A stretch of DNA of 40,372 nt, taken from the NCBI GenBank assembly GCA_030745835.1, contig JASLNU010000137.1, forward strand, positions 1-40,372, given 5' to 3'. Positions 23,136-30,929 of the stretch are shown here, piece by piece. Source of the DNA: GCA-2687515 sp002687515 (GTDB taxonomy: Bacteria > Pseudomonadota > Alphaproteobacteria > Rhodospirillales > UBA2165). Positions within the stretch are counted from its first letter, which is position 1. Every line of letters begins with the position of its first letter. The notes beneath the pieces are model-generated. The model ran no database searches and was not told where the DNA came from. It was given only the letters and a program-made list of their open reading frames with translations. The position numbers and the translations under genes are program-made.

Positions 23136-23876
23136 AAATTTGATGCCCAGCACCAACAGACCGGTGATGTTTTTGAATTCCACATCGGCGCCGAATAGAT
23201 CCGCATCGACCCGCACATAGCTTAAGTTCGCGCCGAGCGAAATGCTTTCGGTGATATCGAAATCGATACCGGCATAGGCCTGATAGGCCAATCCCAAATC
23301 GTCATCGGACGCGGTGCCCGAGGCGTGGAAGGTCTGGCCGCTGACCGTGATGGTGGCGCTCGCCGTAATATCCGCGTCGGCGCGGGCAAAGCCGATGCCG
23401 GCGCCGGCATAGGGGTGGACGCTGCCTTCGTTAAGCCGGGCCGCCGCGTTGGCGAAAAAGGCATCGATCGTCGGTTCTATATCCACCCCCACGGTCAAGT
23501 TCGCGCCGAGCAGCGTTCCCGACGCGGATTCGCTGTAATCGAAATCCTGCAGGCGCAAATATTGCGCGCCGACGGACAGCCAGGGCAGGCCGCCGACCCG
23601 GTCCCACCAAAGCCCGGCCGTCGCCGCGATACCGGTCCCGACATCGAGGCTATCGGAAACGCCGCTATATTCGATATCCGGATCACCGCCGGTGGCGCCG
23701 GCGCCGAGAAAGAAACGCGTCTCGACCTTGGATGCGGTTGCCGCCGGGCTATTTGCCCGAGCGGTTTGGATGCTGGCCTCGGCGGCGGAAACGGCGACGT
23801 TAAATATCGGGCTAGCCACGACAAAAAGCCCAGTGAAAAAGGAAACCACGAATTTTCTCAACAATGATCCCAACAT
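23133..23876 (-). CDS. Outer-membrane beta-barrel protein (OmpA/opacity-like porin fold)
   Basis: This 247-residue protein has a signal peptide (FVVSFFTGLFVVASPIFNVA, cleavage near AVSAAEA) and an eight-stranded-barrel type pattern (FFLGAGATGG; VHPYAGAGIGFARADADI; LAYQAYAGIDFDITESISLG; YVRVDADLFGADVEFKNIT), ending in LVLGIKF with a terminal phenylalanine. PYAGAGIG and YAGIDF are common in small opacity-type surface proteins. The function is structural or unknown. The start at 23876 is chosen because GGGGAC lies 9 bp upstream and the signal peptide starts at once; an in-frame ATG at 23936 is less likely. Confidence 0.85.
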   Translation of the reverse strand: MLGSLLRKFVVSFFTGLFVVASPIFNVAVSAAEASIQTARANSPAATASKVETRFFLGAGATGGDPDIEYSGVSDSLDVGTGIAATAGLWWDRVGGLPWLSVGAQYLRLQDFDYSESASGTLLGANLTVGVDIEPTIDAFFANAAARLNEGSVHPYAGAGIGFARADADITASATITVSGQTFHASGTASDDDLGLAYQAYAGIDFDITESISLGANLSYVRVDADLFGADVEFKNITGLLVLGIKF

Positions 23877-24245
23877 GATTTTTGTCCCCAATTTTATGAT
23901 AATTTTACTCGTTATCAGAGTACTGATCCAGCGCAATTGCGACCAATAGCATTAACCACCATTGGATGTAAATATATTTCTATTATAAATTAAAAGGGGT
24001 ACTTATGCTACTAAGGGCGTAGCGCGCGGGGGTTGGCATGGTCGGCCCGCGCGCGTACAGGCGAGCTCATTCGTATCGGTGATCGGGGAAGTTGGGGAAG
24101 TGGAAGCATGCCGGAGCCAACCGGGTCCCATATATAATCAGGTGCCAAGATCGACGCCCGCCTGCCGAGCATACTCCGCCGAAGCAGCCGCTTCGGCTGC
24201 GCAGGCCGGGCCCGGCCATCCCCAGGCGGGCTGTGCCCCTGCGTT
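23877..24245. other. Intergenic region with repeated hairpin and nested dyads
   Basis: The first 120 bases are AT-rich and probably hold the promoter of the barrel gene. Then follow one copy of a direct repeat (24020-24073) and nested dyads: outer arms GCCCGCCTG (24156-24164) and CAGGCGGGC (24223-24231), inner GCAGCCG/CGGCTGC (24184-24200) and the palindrome GGCCGGGCCCGGCC (24204-24217). No coding gene was seen. Confidence 0.5.
24020..24073. repeat. Direct repeat copy A with GC-rich hairpin
   Basis: The first 37 bases match copy B (24909-24945) with one mismatch, then 7 bases differ, then AGCTCATTCG matches again at the same spacing. It contains the hairpin arms GCGCGCGGG (24022-24030) and CCCGCGCGC (24046-24054) around GGTTGGCATGGTCGG. 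Confidence 0.75.
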
Positions 24246-24824
24246 TCAGCGCAGGTTAATCCCCTGTTCCTTGGCCTGCAGCTTGGCGCTGATCGATTTC
24301 AAGGGCTTGCCGTCGCGCACCCGGTTGAATTTCAGCTCCATCCCCCCCGGCACCAGGGTGCGTTCATAGGTCTGCACCTCGTGCTTGCCGTCCTCGGTGA
24401 TCAGCACCGCGTAGACGGTCATCGTCCTGCCCTTGATCTTGGCCCAGACCTGCGGATCGCCGGCCAGGGGATCGATGGGGATACGCGCCCCGAGCCGGTT
24501 GATGCGATCGGTGGAGGCATAGAAACCGGGCCGCTTGGCCGGCGCGAAGGCGATGAAATATTCGGCCTTTTTCAGCTTGCCGCTGGCTTTTTGCGAAACC
24601 GTGGTCCATTTCAGCGAAAAGCCGCCACGCTCGCGCCGGATGCTCACCTTCAATTCGCGCTTGGCGAAACCGGACGGTCCGGCGAACACCACCTGGCCGA
24701 CATAATCGCCGACAAAGGGCAGGTAGTCGGCCGCGCCCTGGGCCCCCGCGCCTTGCACGAAGCCGCCGCCCGCCGGCAGCCAAGCCAGCCAACCGAGGAG
24801 CAAGAATTTAAGCAAGTGTTTCAT
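24246..24824 (-). CDS. Secreted protein of unknown function
   Basis: This 192-residue protein starts MKHLLKFLLLGWLAWLPAGG and has a signal peptide, with likely cleavage near GAGAQG. The mature part is mostly beta-type (YVGQVVFAGPSGFAKRELKV; GFSLKWTTVSQKASGKLKKA; TMTVYAVLITEDGKHEVQTY), which suggests a small periplasmic or secreted beta-sandwich or barrel. I do not recognise a family. The start at 24824 has GGAACGG just before it; a longer frame to 24863 lacks a signal at its very start. It lies between the two copies of the 54-bp repeat. Confidence 0.7.
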   Translation of the reverse strand: MKHLLKFLLLGWLAWLPAGGGFVQGAGAQGAADYLPFVGDYVGQVVFAGPSGFAKRELKVSIRRERGGFSLKWTTVSQKASGKLKKAEYFIAFAPAKRPGFYASTDRINRLGARIPIDPLAGDPQVWAKIKGRTMTVYAVLITEDGKHEVQTYERTLVPGGMELKFNRVRDGKPLKSISAKLQAKEQGINLR

Positions 24825-24908
24825 AAGCCGTTCCGCCGTTGCTGCATCGAACCCCGGCACCATACTGAATTCAGGCCCGGCTGGAAACCGGATGAAGCGT
24901 ACCGGACA

Positions 24909-24962
24909 TAGCGCGCGGGGGTTGGCATGGTTGGCCCGCGCGCGTCATACCAAGCTCATTCG
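24909..24962. repeat. Direct repeat copy B with GC-rich hairpin
   Basis: This is the second copy of the repeat at 24020-24073, in the same orientation, 889 bp away. Hairpin arms are GCGCGCGGG (24911-24919) and CCCGCGCGC (24935-24943). After the shared AGCTCATTCG a further small dyad, TTCGAT/ATCGAA, follows at 24959-24976. Confidence 0.75.
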
Positions 24963-25006
24963 ATTATGCGATCGAACACCTCGCCCTCACGTCTTCCATT
25001 GGCCGC

Positions 25007-26209
25007 CTATTGACGAATTAGTCCAGGCCAGAGCCTTTCGGCGTTTTTGTGGGCGATCAGGTCGGCGGCTTGCTTCGGCATGGTGGCGAGCGCCGCCCGC
25101 CATTCCTGGATATCGCGCACCGAGCGCCGCCGCCATTGATTGGAGAAAACGCCGTCCATGGCGAACAGGAAGCGGTCGGCATGCGCCGCCAGGATGTCCT
25201 TCCAATCGGCGCGCAATTCGCCGACCGCTCCCGATTCCTTGAACATGAATGTCCATGGAAATCCGGTTTCCCGGTAGACATTGGCGGCCATGCTCAAATG
25301 GAAATAAATATTCTTATGGCTGGCGATCAGCCGTTTCACCTCGCCGATGCGCAACAGGCCCATATGCATCAGGGTAAAGGCATGTCCGGGATGTTTTCTC
25401 AGCAAGGTTTCCAGATCGCTCATCAACCGCTTCTTCCGGTCGGCACTGAGGACCGCGAATTCATAATGCAAAACCACCGGCCATTTCCGGTCCAGGGAAA
25501 CCGATACGGCGTCCTGCATTTGACGGCTGTCGGTGCCGACGATCATTTCCGGAGCCAGTTTTCTGCCGCGCGGGCTTATTTTTTCGGCGTGATAAAGCAG
25601 AAGTTCCTGCATGCCGATAAATTTCGGGTTGCGCGCGACATCGCCCAGATAATCGCCCCATTTTTCGTGGCCCTCCAGATAGAACCGGAATTTGGTCCGG
25701 GCCGAGGCAAAGATCAGACCCGGATATTTTTCCGCCGCCGCCAGGATATCTTCGTTGAACCGCCGGGCACGGCCCGAGATGATCACCTTGGAAACGGTCG
25801 CCCGTTTCAAAATCGCGACGATTTCATCGGTCTCGATTGTCTGATCGTATTGCGCATGGGTGTTGATGATACGGCCCGAATAACCGGCCATCTTTACCGG
25901 GCTGGACCAGGCCTTGCCATCGCCCGCCCCCCGGTCGCCCCTGCCGCCGCCCCTGCCGCCGCGCCGGGCGGCGAAGAAAACCTTGAATTCGGCGGCGGTC
26001 AGATAGCCGTCGCCGTCCTTGTCGATATCATCGAACCTGGAAGGATTGCCACGGAATTCCCGCCGCGAAAGCTTGTTGTCGCCGTTCCTGTCTTCTTTTT
26101 GGATTATTTTTTCGGGGTTTCTTCTGAACTTCTGGCCGTTCGAATCGGGCGGCGCAGCAACCGAGAAAACGAGAAGGAGCGCGAATAATTTGACCATCCT
26201 GATCAACAT
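25007..26209 (-). CDS. EF-hand pair fused to amidohydrolase_2 domain, exported
   Basis: This 400-residue protein has a signal peptide (residues 5-20, MVKLFALLLVFSVAA). Two canonical EF-hand loops follow: D40-N42-D44-K46-E51 (DRNGDNKLSRRE) and D63-D65-D67-Y69-E74 (DKDGDGYLTAAE). A Gly/Arg linker (82-96) leads into a TIM-barrel amidohydrolase_2 domain with NTHAQYD, VLHYEFAV, LMHMGLL, AMDG and the closing NAERLWPGL. The usual first metal motif HxH is THAQ here, so metal binding may differ. Relatives act as decarboxylases or lactonases; the substrate is unknown. Calcium could stabilise or regulate it outside the cytoplasm (inference). The ATG at 26209 has AGAGGGGG 6 bp upstream. Confidence 0.85.
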   Translation of the reverse strand: MLIRMVKLFALLLVFSVAAPPDSNGQKFRRNPEKIIQKEDRNGDNKLSRREFRGNPSRFDDIDKDGDGYLTAAEFKVFFAARRGGRGGGRGDRGAGDGKAWSSPVKMAGYSGRIINTHAQYDQTIETDEIVAILKRATVSKVIISGRARRFNEDILAAAEKYPGLIFASARTKFRFYLEGHEKWGDYLGDVARNPKFIGMQELLLYHAEKISPRGRKLAPEMIVGTDSRQMQDAVSVSLDRKWPVVLHYEFAVLSADRKKRLMSDLETLLRKHPGHAFTLMHMGLLRIGEVKRLIASHKNIYFHLSMAANVYRETGFPWTFMFKESGAVGELRADWKDILAAHADRFLFAMDGVFSNQWRRRSVRDIQEWRAALATMPKQAADLIAHKNAERLWPGLIRQ

Positions 26210-26253
26210 ATTACCCCCTCTTCAAAATCGAACCGCCCCATTCAGGTGCGCCC

Positions 26254-27327
26254 CTAGAACTGACGGTGCTTGGCCAGGGGCAGGCCGTGCGCCTCGACAT
26301 GGGCGTTGGAGCTTTCCAGGGCCGCTTGGCTGTCTTCCGGCCATTGCGCCTCATCCGCCATGGCGCCCTCTTCGTTGAGCGCCACCGGCACCTCGCGGTT
26401 GACGGTGACCTTGAACACATCGAAGCGGTTGTAGTGGCCGGCGAAGTCGTGGTTCATCTTCGCCGACAGCACGTCGTTGAGGTCGACATCGGCATAAAGG
26501 ATGCCCTCGCCCGGCCCCATCGGCCCGGCGATGACGTTGCCGAAGGGCCCGACGATCGAAGCCGAGCCCAGATCCTTGAGCTGTTCCATATGCGCCCGGT
26601 CGGCATCGGATGCGGCGTAGAGATCGATCAGCTCATCGGTGACGATGCCGCCGGTGTTGATGACGAAGGCGCAAAGGGTGCGGGCCAGCCCCGGGCCGAC
26701 CGCATCGATGGTTTGCTGCATCGAACGGCCGCCGCCGAAATGGGGCGGCCAGGAAGCGACATGGACGACGCTGTTCATGGCCAGCATCACATAGACCGCC
26801 AGCGGGTTCGAGTTTTCGCCGCAAATCAGGCCGCTGACATTGCCGAACGGTGTCGGAAAGGTGGTCAGAGTATCGCCCCAGCCGCCGGTGTGCACCAGGC
26901 GCTCGCCAACCGTCGGCGCCAGTTTCTGGTGCTTGCCGAGGATCTTGCCGTCGGCGCCGATGAACAGCTGGGTGTTGAACATGGTGCCGTTGGTGCCCGG
27001 CCGTTTTTCGCAGACCCCGACCACCGCGTTGATGCTTGCCGCACGGCAGGCCGCCGATAGCGCCTCGGTCGCCGGGCCCGGGATTTCGACGGCGTTCTGG
27101 AAAAGTTCGCGCGCCAGCGGGCCCGATTTGCCGCCGGCCGCCGGCTGGTAGCCGTACCAGGCCGGATGGGCGGGGATGAAGCCTTCGGGAAAGCCGATGA
27201 TATCGGCGCCTTCGGCGCCGGCCTCGGCGATGATGGCCGAGGCCTTTTCCACCGTCGCCTCGCGGTCGAGAAACACCGACGATGCCTGTACCGCGGCCAG
27301 CTTGACCTTTTGCAGCTCGTCTCCCAT
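26254..27327 (-). CDS. Nitrilase
   Basis: Nitrilases hydrolyse nitriles to acids and ammonia. This 357-residue protein has the Glu-Lys-Cys triad: E48 (GFPEGFIP), K135 (KHQKLAPT) and C169 (GLICGENSNPLA). The length and the CGEN motif fit the true nitrilase branch (aliphatic or aryl) rather than the amidase branch. No signal peptide is present, so it is cytoplasmic. The ATG at 27327 is preceded by GAGGAGGG. A triple 17-bp repeat lies 65 bp upstream of the start. It is the last gene of a leftward run that includes a crotonase and a CoA transferase, but the 136-bp gap suggests its own promoter. Confidence 0.93.
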   Translation of the reverse strand: MGDELQKVKLAAVQASSVFLDREATVEKASAIIAEAGAEGADIIGFPEGFIPAHPAWYGYQPAAGGKSGPLARELFQNAVEIPGPATEALSAACRAASINAVVGVCEKRPGTNGTMFNTQLFIGADGKILGKHQKLAPTVGERLVHTGGWGDTLTTFPTPFGNVSGLICGENSNPLAVYVMLAMNSVVHVASWPPHFGGGRSMQQTIDAVGPGLARTLCAFVINTGGIVTDELIDLYAASDADRAHMEQLKDLGSASIVGPFGNVIAGPMGPGEGILYADVDLNDVLSAKMNHDFAGHYNRFDVFKVTVNREVPVALNEEGAMADEAQWPEDSQAALESSNAHVEAHGLPLAKHRQF

Positions 27328-27391
27328 GGGGTTCCCTCCTCTACGAATTTCAATTCAGGGATCAAGGTAAACCAACTTTCGCCCGGGGCAT

Positions 27392-27440
27392 ATCCCAAAG
27401 AGGGGCAAATCCAAAAGAGGGGCAAATCCCAAAGAGGGGC
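27392..27440. repeat. Three tandem 17-bp repeats upstream of nitrilase gene
   Basis: Units start at 27392, 27409 and 27426 and read ATCCCAAAGAGGGGCAA, ATCCAAAAGAGGGGCAA and ATCCCAAAGAGGGGC. The third unit loses its last two bases. They lie between the SemiSWEET stop and the nitrilase start and could be iterons for a regulator or a simple tandem duplication. Confidence 0.75.
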
Positions 27441-27463
27441 GCGGTCCGCCGCTGCCGCGCGGC

Positions 27464-27724
27464 CTACCCGAAGCGCAGTTTGCAGACCAGGATGCTGCCG
27501 GCCAGGAAAAGCGTCACCCCATTGGCGGCGATGATCGGCGGATCGACGCGCAAGATGCCGTAGGCCAGCCATAGAATAATACCGGTCACCAGGATCAGCA
27601 GCATGCCCAGCGACACATCGCGGGTCGAACGCGAGCGCCAGGATTTCACCGCCTGCGGCAGGAAGGCGATGGTGGTCAGCAAGGCGGCGGCGAAGCCGAG
27701 GGCGGTTATCAAGTCTGGGGTCAT
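27464..27724 (-). CDS. SemiSWEET-type sugar transporter
   Basis: This 86-residue protein has three transmembrane helices and the SWEET/PQ-loop signature (ALLTTIAFLPQAVKSWRSRS, P23-Q24), followed by TRDVSLGM, LWLAYGI and the family asparagine in AANGVTLFLA. SemiSWEETs dimerise to move sugars through the inner membrane by facilitated transport. The substrate here is unknown. ATG at 27724 is chosen over TTG at 27730 because GGAGGGAG lies 7 bp upstream. It begins 2 bp after the CoA transferase stop, so it is in the same operon. Confidence 0.92.
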   Translation of the reverse strand: MTPDLITALGFAAALLTTIAFLPQAVKSWRSRSTRDVSLGMLLILVTGIILWLAYGILRVDPPIIAANGVTLFLAGSILVCKLRFG

Positions 27725-27726
27725 GG

Positions 27727-28950
27727 TCAATCTCCCTCCGCCGTTCCGATGGCGCCGTCGGCTTTCAACCCCTTAATCTCGTCCGCCGTATACCCCGCCT
27801 CGGCCAGCACCTCGACCGTATGTTCGCCGAGCCTCGGCGCCGGGCGCGATATGTGCGCGGGATTTTCCGAATATTTGACCGGGTGGCCGAGGACGCGGAT
27901 GGCTCCGTCTTCGCCGCCCACTTCCTGTACCATGTCCCGCGCATTGGTCTGCGCATCCTCGGTCATTTGCTTGATATCGAGGACCGGGCCGGCGGGGATG
28001 CCGGCGGCGTCGAGGCGCTGGAACCAATGGTCCGTCGTCGCCGCCCGGAAATAGGGGGCCAGCGCGGCGGCCAATTCCTGGTGGTTGTCGCGGCGCTGGT
28101 TGGGGCCTTCGAAGCGGGGGTCGTCGGCCAGCTCGGGGGCGCCCAGAAGTTCGACCAGCTTCAGCCACAATTTCTGATTGGCCGAGCCCAGGTTGATCCA
28201 GCCGTCCTTGGTTTCGAACGCCTGGTAGGGGGCCATCAAGGGGTGCGCCGAGCCCATCGCCTGGGGCAGCTGGCCCGAGGCCATGTAGATTGCCGATTGC
28301 CAATAGGTGTGGGTGATGCCGGCTTCGAACAGCGAGGTGTCGACGAACTGGCCGCGCCCGCTTGCGGCCCGTTTAACGAGGGCGCCCAAGATGCCCATCG
28401 CCGCCAGAATGCCCGCCGTGATGTCGGTCACCGGGGCGCCGACCTTGACCGGCGGGCGGCCCGGGCCCTCGCCGGTGATGCTCATCAGGCCGCTCATGCC
28501 CTGCGCTACCAGATCGAAACCGCCCCGCATCCTGTAGGGTCCGGTGCGCCCGAAGCCCGACAGCGAACAATAGACCAGGCGCGGGCAGCTTTCCTTGAGC
28601 GCATCGTAGCCGACGCCGTAATGGTCCGCCGCGCCCATCCGGTAGTTTTCGAAAAACACGTCGGCGCCCTCGACCAAGCGCTTGAGCACCGCCTTGCCGG
28701 CCTCGGTCTTGAGGTTGAGGGCGACGCCGCGCTTGCCCCGGTTCATCATCGTGAAGGGCGCCGAAACATCGCCGGCGAAGGGCGCCGAACCGCGCACATT
28801 GTCGCCGCCGGGCAGGCGCTCCACCTTGATCACGTCGGCGCCCATGTCGGCCAGCATCAGCCCGCAGGTGGGCGCCGCCATGACATGGCTGAATTCGATG
28901 ACGCGGATGCCGGCCAGCAGGCCTGTTTGGCTTTCTAGTTCTTCCGCCAT
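27727..28950 (-). CDS. CaiB/BaiF-family (type III) CoA transferase
   Basis: Type III CoA transferases move CoA between acids through an aspartyl intermediate. This 407-residue protein begins LLAGIRVIEFSHVMAAPTCG and has GADVIKVERLPGGDNVRG, NRGKRGVALNLKTEAG and the catalytic aspartate D176 (VGAPVTDITAG). The length is normal for the family. The substrate could be oxalate/formyl-CoA, carnitine, succinate or another acid and cannot be fixed from sequence. It begins right after the crotonase stop, so the pair is probably co-transcribed and may activate then process the same acyl group (inference). Confidence 0.93.
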   Translation of the reverse strand: MAEELESQTGLLAGIRVIEFSHVMAAPTCGLMLADMGADVIKVERLPGGDNVRGSAPFAGDVSAPFTMMNRGKRGVALNLKTEAGKAVLKRLVEGADVFFENYRMGAADHYGVGYDALKESCPRLVYCSLSGFGRTGPYRMRGGFDLVAQGMSGLMSITGEGPGRPPVKVGAPVTDITAGILAAMGILGALVKRAASGRGQFVDTSLFEAGITHTYWQSAIYMASGQLPQAMGSAHPLMAPYQAFETKDGWINLGSANQKLWLKLVELLGAPELADDPRFEGPNQRRDNHQELAAALAPYFRAATTDHWFQRLDAAGIPAGPVLDIKQMTEDAQTNARDMVQEVGGEDGAIRVLGHPVKYSENPAHISRPAPRLGEHTVEVLAEAGYTADEIKGLKADGAIGTAEGD

Positions 28951-28952
28951 CG

Positions 28953-29732
28953 CTACTTGCCCTTGAACTCGGGCGTCTGCTTGGCCAGGAAGGCGCGCAC
29001 GCCCTCGCGGAAATCGTCGGTATCGAAGCAGGCGAAGCCTTCCGCCGCGTCCTCGGCCGTGACGGGTGCGCCGGAAGCGACCCGATAGACGAATTTCTTG
29101 TGCCAGCGATTGACCAGCGGCGCGCCGGCCGCAATGCGCTGGGCCGTTGCCGCCACTTCGGGGTCGACCTCTTCGTCGGGCACGACCCGGTTGACGAGGC
29201 CCTTGGCGAGCGCCTCGGCGGCATCGAAGACGCGTCCTTCATAGAGGATTTCGAGAGCAACCGAGGGCCCGACCAGGCCGACCAGGGCTTCCACCTCGGG
29301 ATAGGCCATGACCAATCCGAGCTTGTTGATCGGCACGCCGAAGCGGGCGCCGTCGCCGGCGATGCGCAAATCGCACATCAGCGCCAGTTCCAGGGCGCCG
29401 CCGACACAAAGCCCACGGATGCGCGCCACCACCGGGTGCCGGCAACCCTGGATCGCATGCATCGATGCGTGCATGGCGGCGCCGTAGGCCGCGCCTTGAC
29501 CGGAATTGCTGCGCAGCTCGGCGAATTCGGAAATATCGGCGCCGGGGCCGACCGCCTTGTCGCCGGCGCCGCGCAAGATAATGCAACGGATATCGGCGTC
29601 GCCGTCCAATGAAGCGAAGGCTTCGCCGACGCCCCGCCACATTTCCAGGTTGAGGGCGTTGAGTTTTTCCGGCCGGTTGAGGATGACGGTGGCCACCGCG
29701 CCATCGCGTTCGGTCAGGATTAGGTCAGACAT
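28953..29732 (-). CDS. Enoyl-CoA hydratase/isomerase family protein (crotonase fold)
   Basis: This 259-residue crotonase has the oxyanion-hole segment GPGADISEF (residues 62-70) and GLCVGGALELALMCDLRIA with E115 at the first catalytic glutamate position. The second glutamate of true hydratases (usually FGxPE) is replaced: the sequence is FGVPINKLGL, with I135. It may therefore be an isomerase or another crotonase reaction rather than a standard hydratase. ATG at 29732 is chosen because GAAGGAG lies 6 bp upstream; an in-frame ATG at 29762 is less likely. It heads the crotonase-CoA transferase-SemiSWEET operon. Confidence 0.9.
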   Translation of the reverse strand: MSDLILTERDGAVATVILNRPEKLNALNLEMWRGVGEAFASLDGDADIRCIILRGAGDKAVGPGADISEFAELRSNSGQGAAYGAAMHASMHAIQGCRHPVVARIRGLCVGGALELALMCDLRIAGDGARFGVPINKLGLVMAYPEVEALVGLVGPSVALEILYEGRVFDAAEALAKGLVNRVVPDEEVDPEVAATAQRIAAGAPLVNRWHKKFVYRVASGAPVTAEDAAEGFACFDTDDFREGVRAFLAKQTPEFKGK

Positions 29733-29794
29733 GAAAACTCCTTCAACTGGCGGCGAGTTCATCGGCGGCGGCGACCGGCAAAACGTCGTTTGGC

Positions 29795-30031
29795 TTAATG
29801 AGAATCACGGTCGGCACCGATAATATCCGCCGCCTCAGACGGGGTCGAAAGACCATCTTTCCGAACCTCACGCAACACATCCGCGGCTGTTTTTATGGGC
29901 GCGCGGGCCGCCGCTTCTTCCAAAATAGTCAATAATTCTCCTTGCAGGGAGCGATGATGCCTCTTTGCCCTCATTCTAAGCTTTTCCGCAATTTCGTCGG
30001 GCACATTTTTGACTGAAAAATTAACCGGCAT
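29795..30031 (-). CDS. FitA-like ribbon-helix-helix antitoxin, no toxin seen
   Basis: This 78-residue protein begins MPVNFSVKNVPDEIAEKLRM and continues AKRHHRSLQGELLTILEEAA, the Arc/FitA-type ribbon-helix-helix DNA-binding domain that precedes VapC/FitB PIN toxins. The C-terminal part (LREVRKDGLSTPSEAADIIG) would wrap a toxin. No PIN-domain gene follows: the next 60 bases run into the crotonase leader. It is therefore an orphan antitoxin or a remnant. Palindromes over and before its start codon fit autoregulation. Confidence 0.8.
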   Translation of the reverse strand: MPVNFSVKNVPDEIAEKLRMRAKRHHRSLQGELLTILEEAAARAPIKTAADVLREVRKDGLSTPSEAADIIGADRDSH

Positions 30032-30079
30032 AATTATGGCTCCAAAGTAAAATAATTATAACTCCATAATGGTGCCATT
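30029..30079 (-). promoter_or_regulatory. Palindromes at antitoxin promoter
   Basis: CATAATTATG (30029-30038, overlapping the start codon) and ATAATTAT (30052-30059) are perfect palindromes; AATGG-TG-CCATT (30068-30079) is a third dyad. The AT-rich block contrasts with the surroundings and suits an RHH operator. Confidence 0.45.
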
Positions 30080-30176
30080 TTAATGCCAGATTGGTTCCAT
30101 TACAAGCCCATGCGTTCGCACCGACTCGATTACCCCCTGTATTGACCCATTCAGCCTCGCTATCTACCCCCTTCCC

Positions 30177-30830
30177 ATGCCTTCCCTGTCCCTCCCCATC
30201 GATCCCGCACTGTTCGCTGGTTTTGTTCTCGCTGCCTCGGCGGTGGTGGTTTCGCCGGGGCCGGACACCATCGTCATATTGCGTCACGCCCTCAATTCGG
30301 GAACCCACGTCGGGCTGGCATCGGTCAGCGGCGTGCAGGTCGGTCTGGCCGCGCATACGGCGCTGGCGGCGCTCGGCCTCAGCCTGCTCATCGCTTCGGC
30401 GCCGTTGTTGTTCAAGGGGCTGGCGCTGGCCGGCGCGCTCTATCTCGGCTGGCTCGGCATTCAGGCGCTGCGGGCGCCGATCCTCAGGCTGGACGGTAAT
30501 CGGGACGCACCGCAAAGGCGGCCGGCGGCGGCCTTTGCCCAGGGTTTTTTCTCCAACCTCTTAAATCCCAAGGTGATCCTCCTGTACCTGGCGCTACTGC
30601 CGAGCTTCGTTGCGCCGCAACTGGGACAAACCGGGCTGCAACTGGCGATCCTTGGCCTCACCATCATCGCCATCAACATCGTCTGGCAGTGTTTCCTGGT
30701 GGCCGCCGCCGGCCGGGCGCGCCGCTGGCTGCAATCGGAGCCCGTGCAACGGGCGGTTTCCTGGAGTACCGGCGCCATCCTCATCGCCTTCGCGCTCGGC
30801 ATGGCCTGGAGCCATGTGGTTGGCGGATAA
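30177..30830 (+). CDS. LysE/RhtB-family amino acid exporter
   Basis: This 217-residue membrane protein has about six helices and the LysE family motif VVVSPGPDTIVILRHALNSG near residues 23-42, then GLASVSGVQVGLAAHT and FSNLLNPKVILLYLALLP. LysE-type exporters remove amino acids or related metabolites from the cytoplasm; the substrate is unknown. The ATG at 30177 has no Shine-Dalgarno (CTACCCCCTTCCC precedes it), so it may be leaderless or poorly translated. It is divergent from the antitoxin gene. Confidence 0.92.
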   Translation: MPSLSLPIDPALFAGFVLAASAVVVSPGPDTIVILRHALNSGTHVGLASVSGVQVGLAAHTALAALGLSLLIASAPLLFKGLALAGALYLGWLGIQALRAPILRLDGNRDAPQRRPAAAFAQGFFSNLLNPKVILLYLALLPSFVAPQLGQTGLQLAILGLTIIAINIVWQCFLVAAAGRARRWLQSEPVQRAVSWSTGAILIAFALGMAWSHVVGG

Positions 30831-30873
30831 GGGTTTTCCGGCATACAATCAGTCCCCATTTTATCCCAATCCG

Positions 30874-30882
30874 TGGTATAAT
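30874..30882 (+). promoter_or_regulatory. Extended -10 promoter before the CBS gene
   Basis: TGGTATAAT is a perfect sigma-70 extended -10 element, about 48 bp before the GTG start of the CBS gene. No good -35 hexamer is seen, which is usual for extended -10 promoters. Confidence 0.6.
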
Positions 30883-30929
30883 TGCCGCCGAGACGCGTTC
30901 CCTGACACCAGCAGCGGAAGGGGTGAGCC

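Noticed and set aside
27392..27440. Possible CRISPR-like array
   Set aside because: The units are directly adjacent with no spacers and no cas genes are present.
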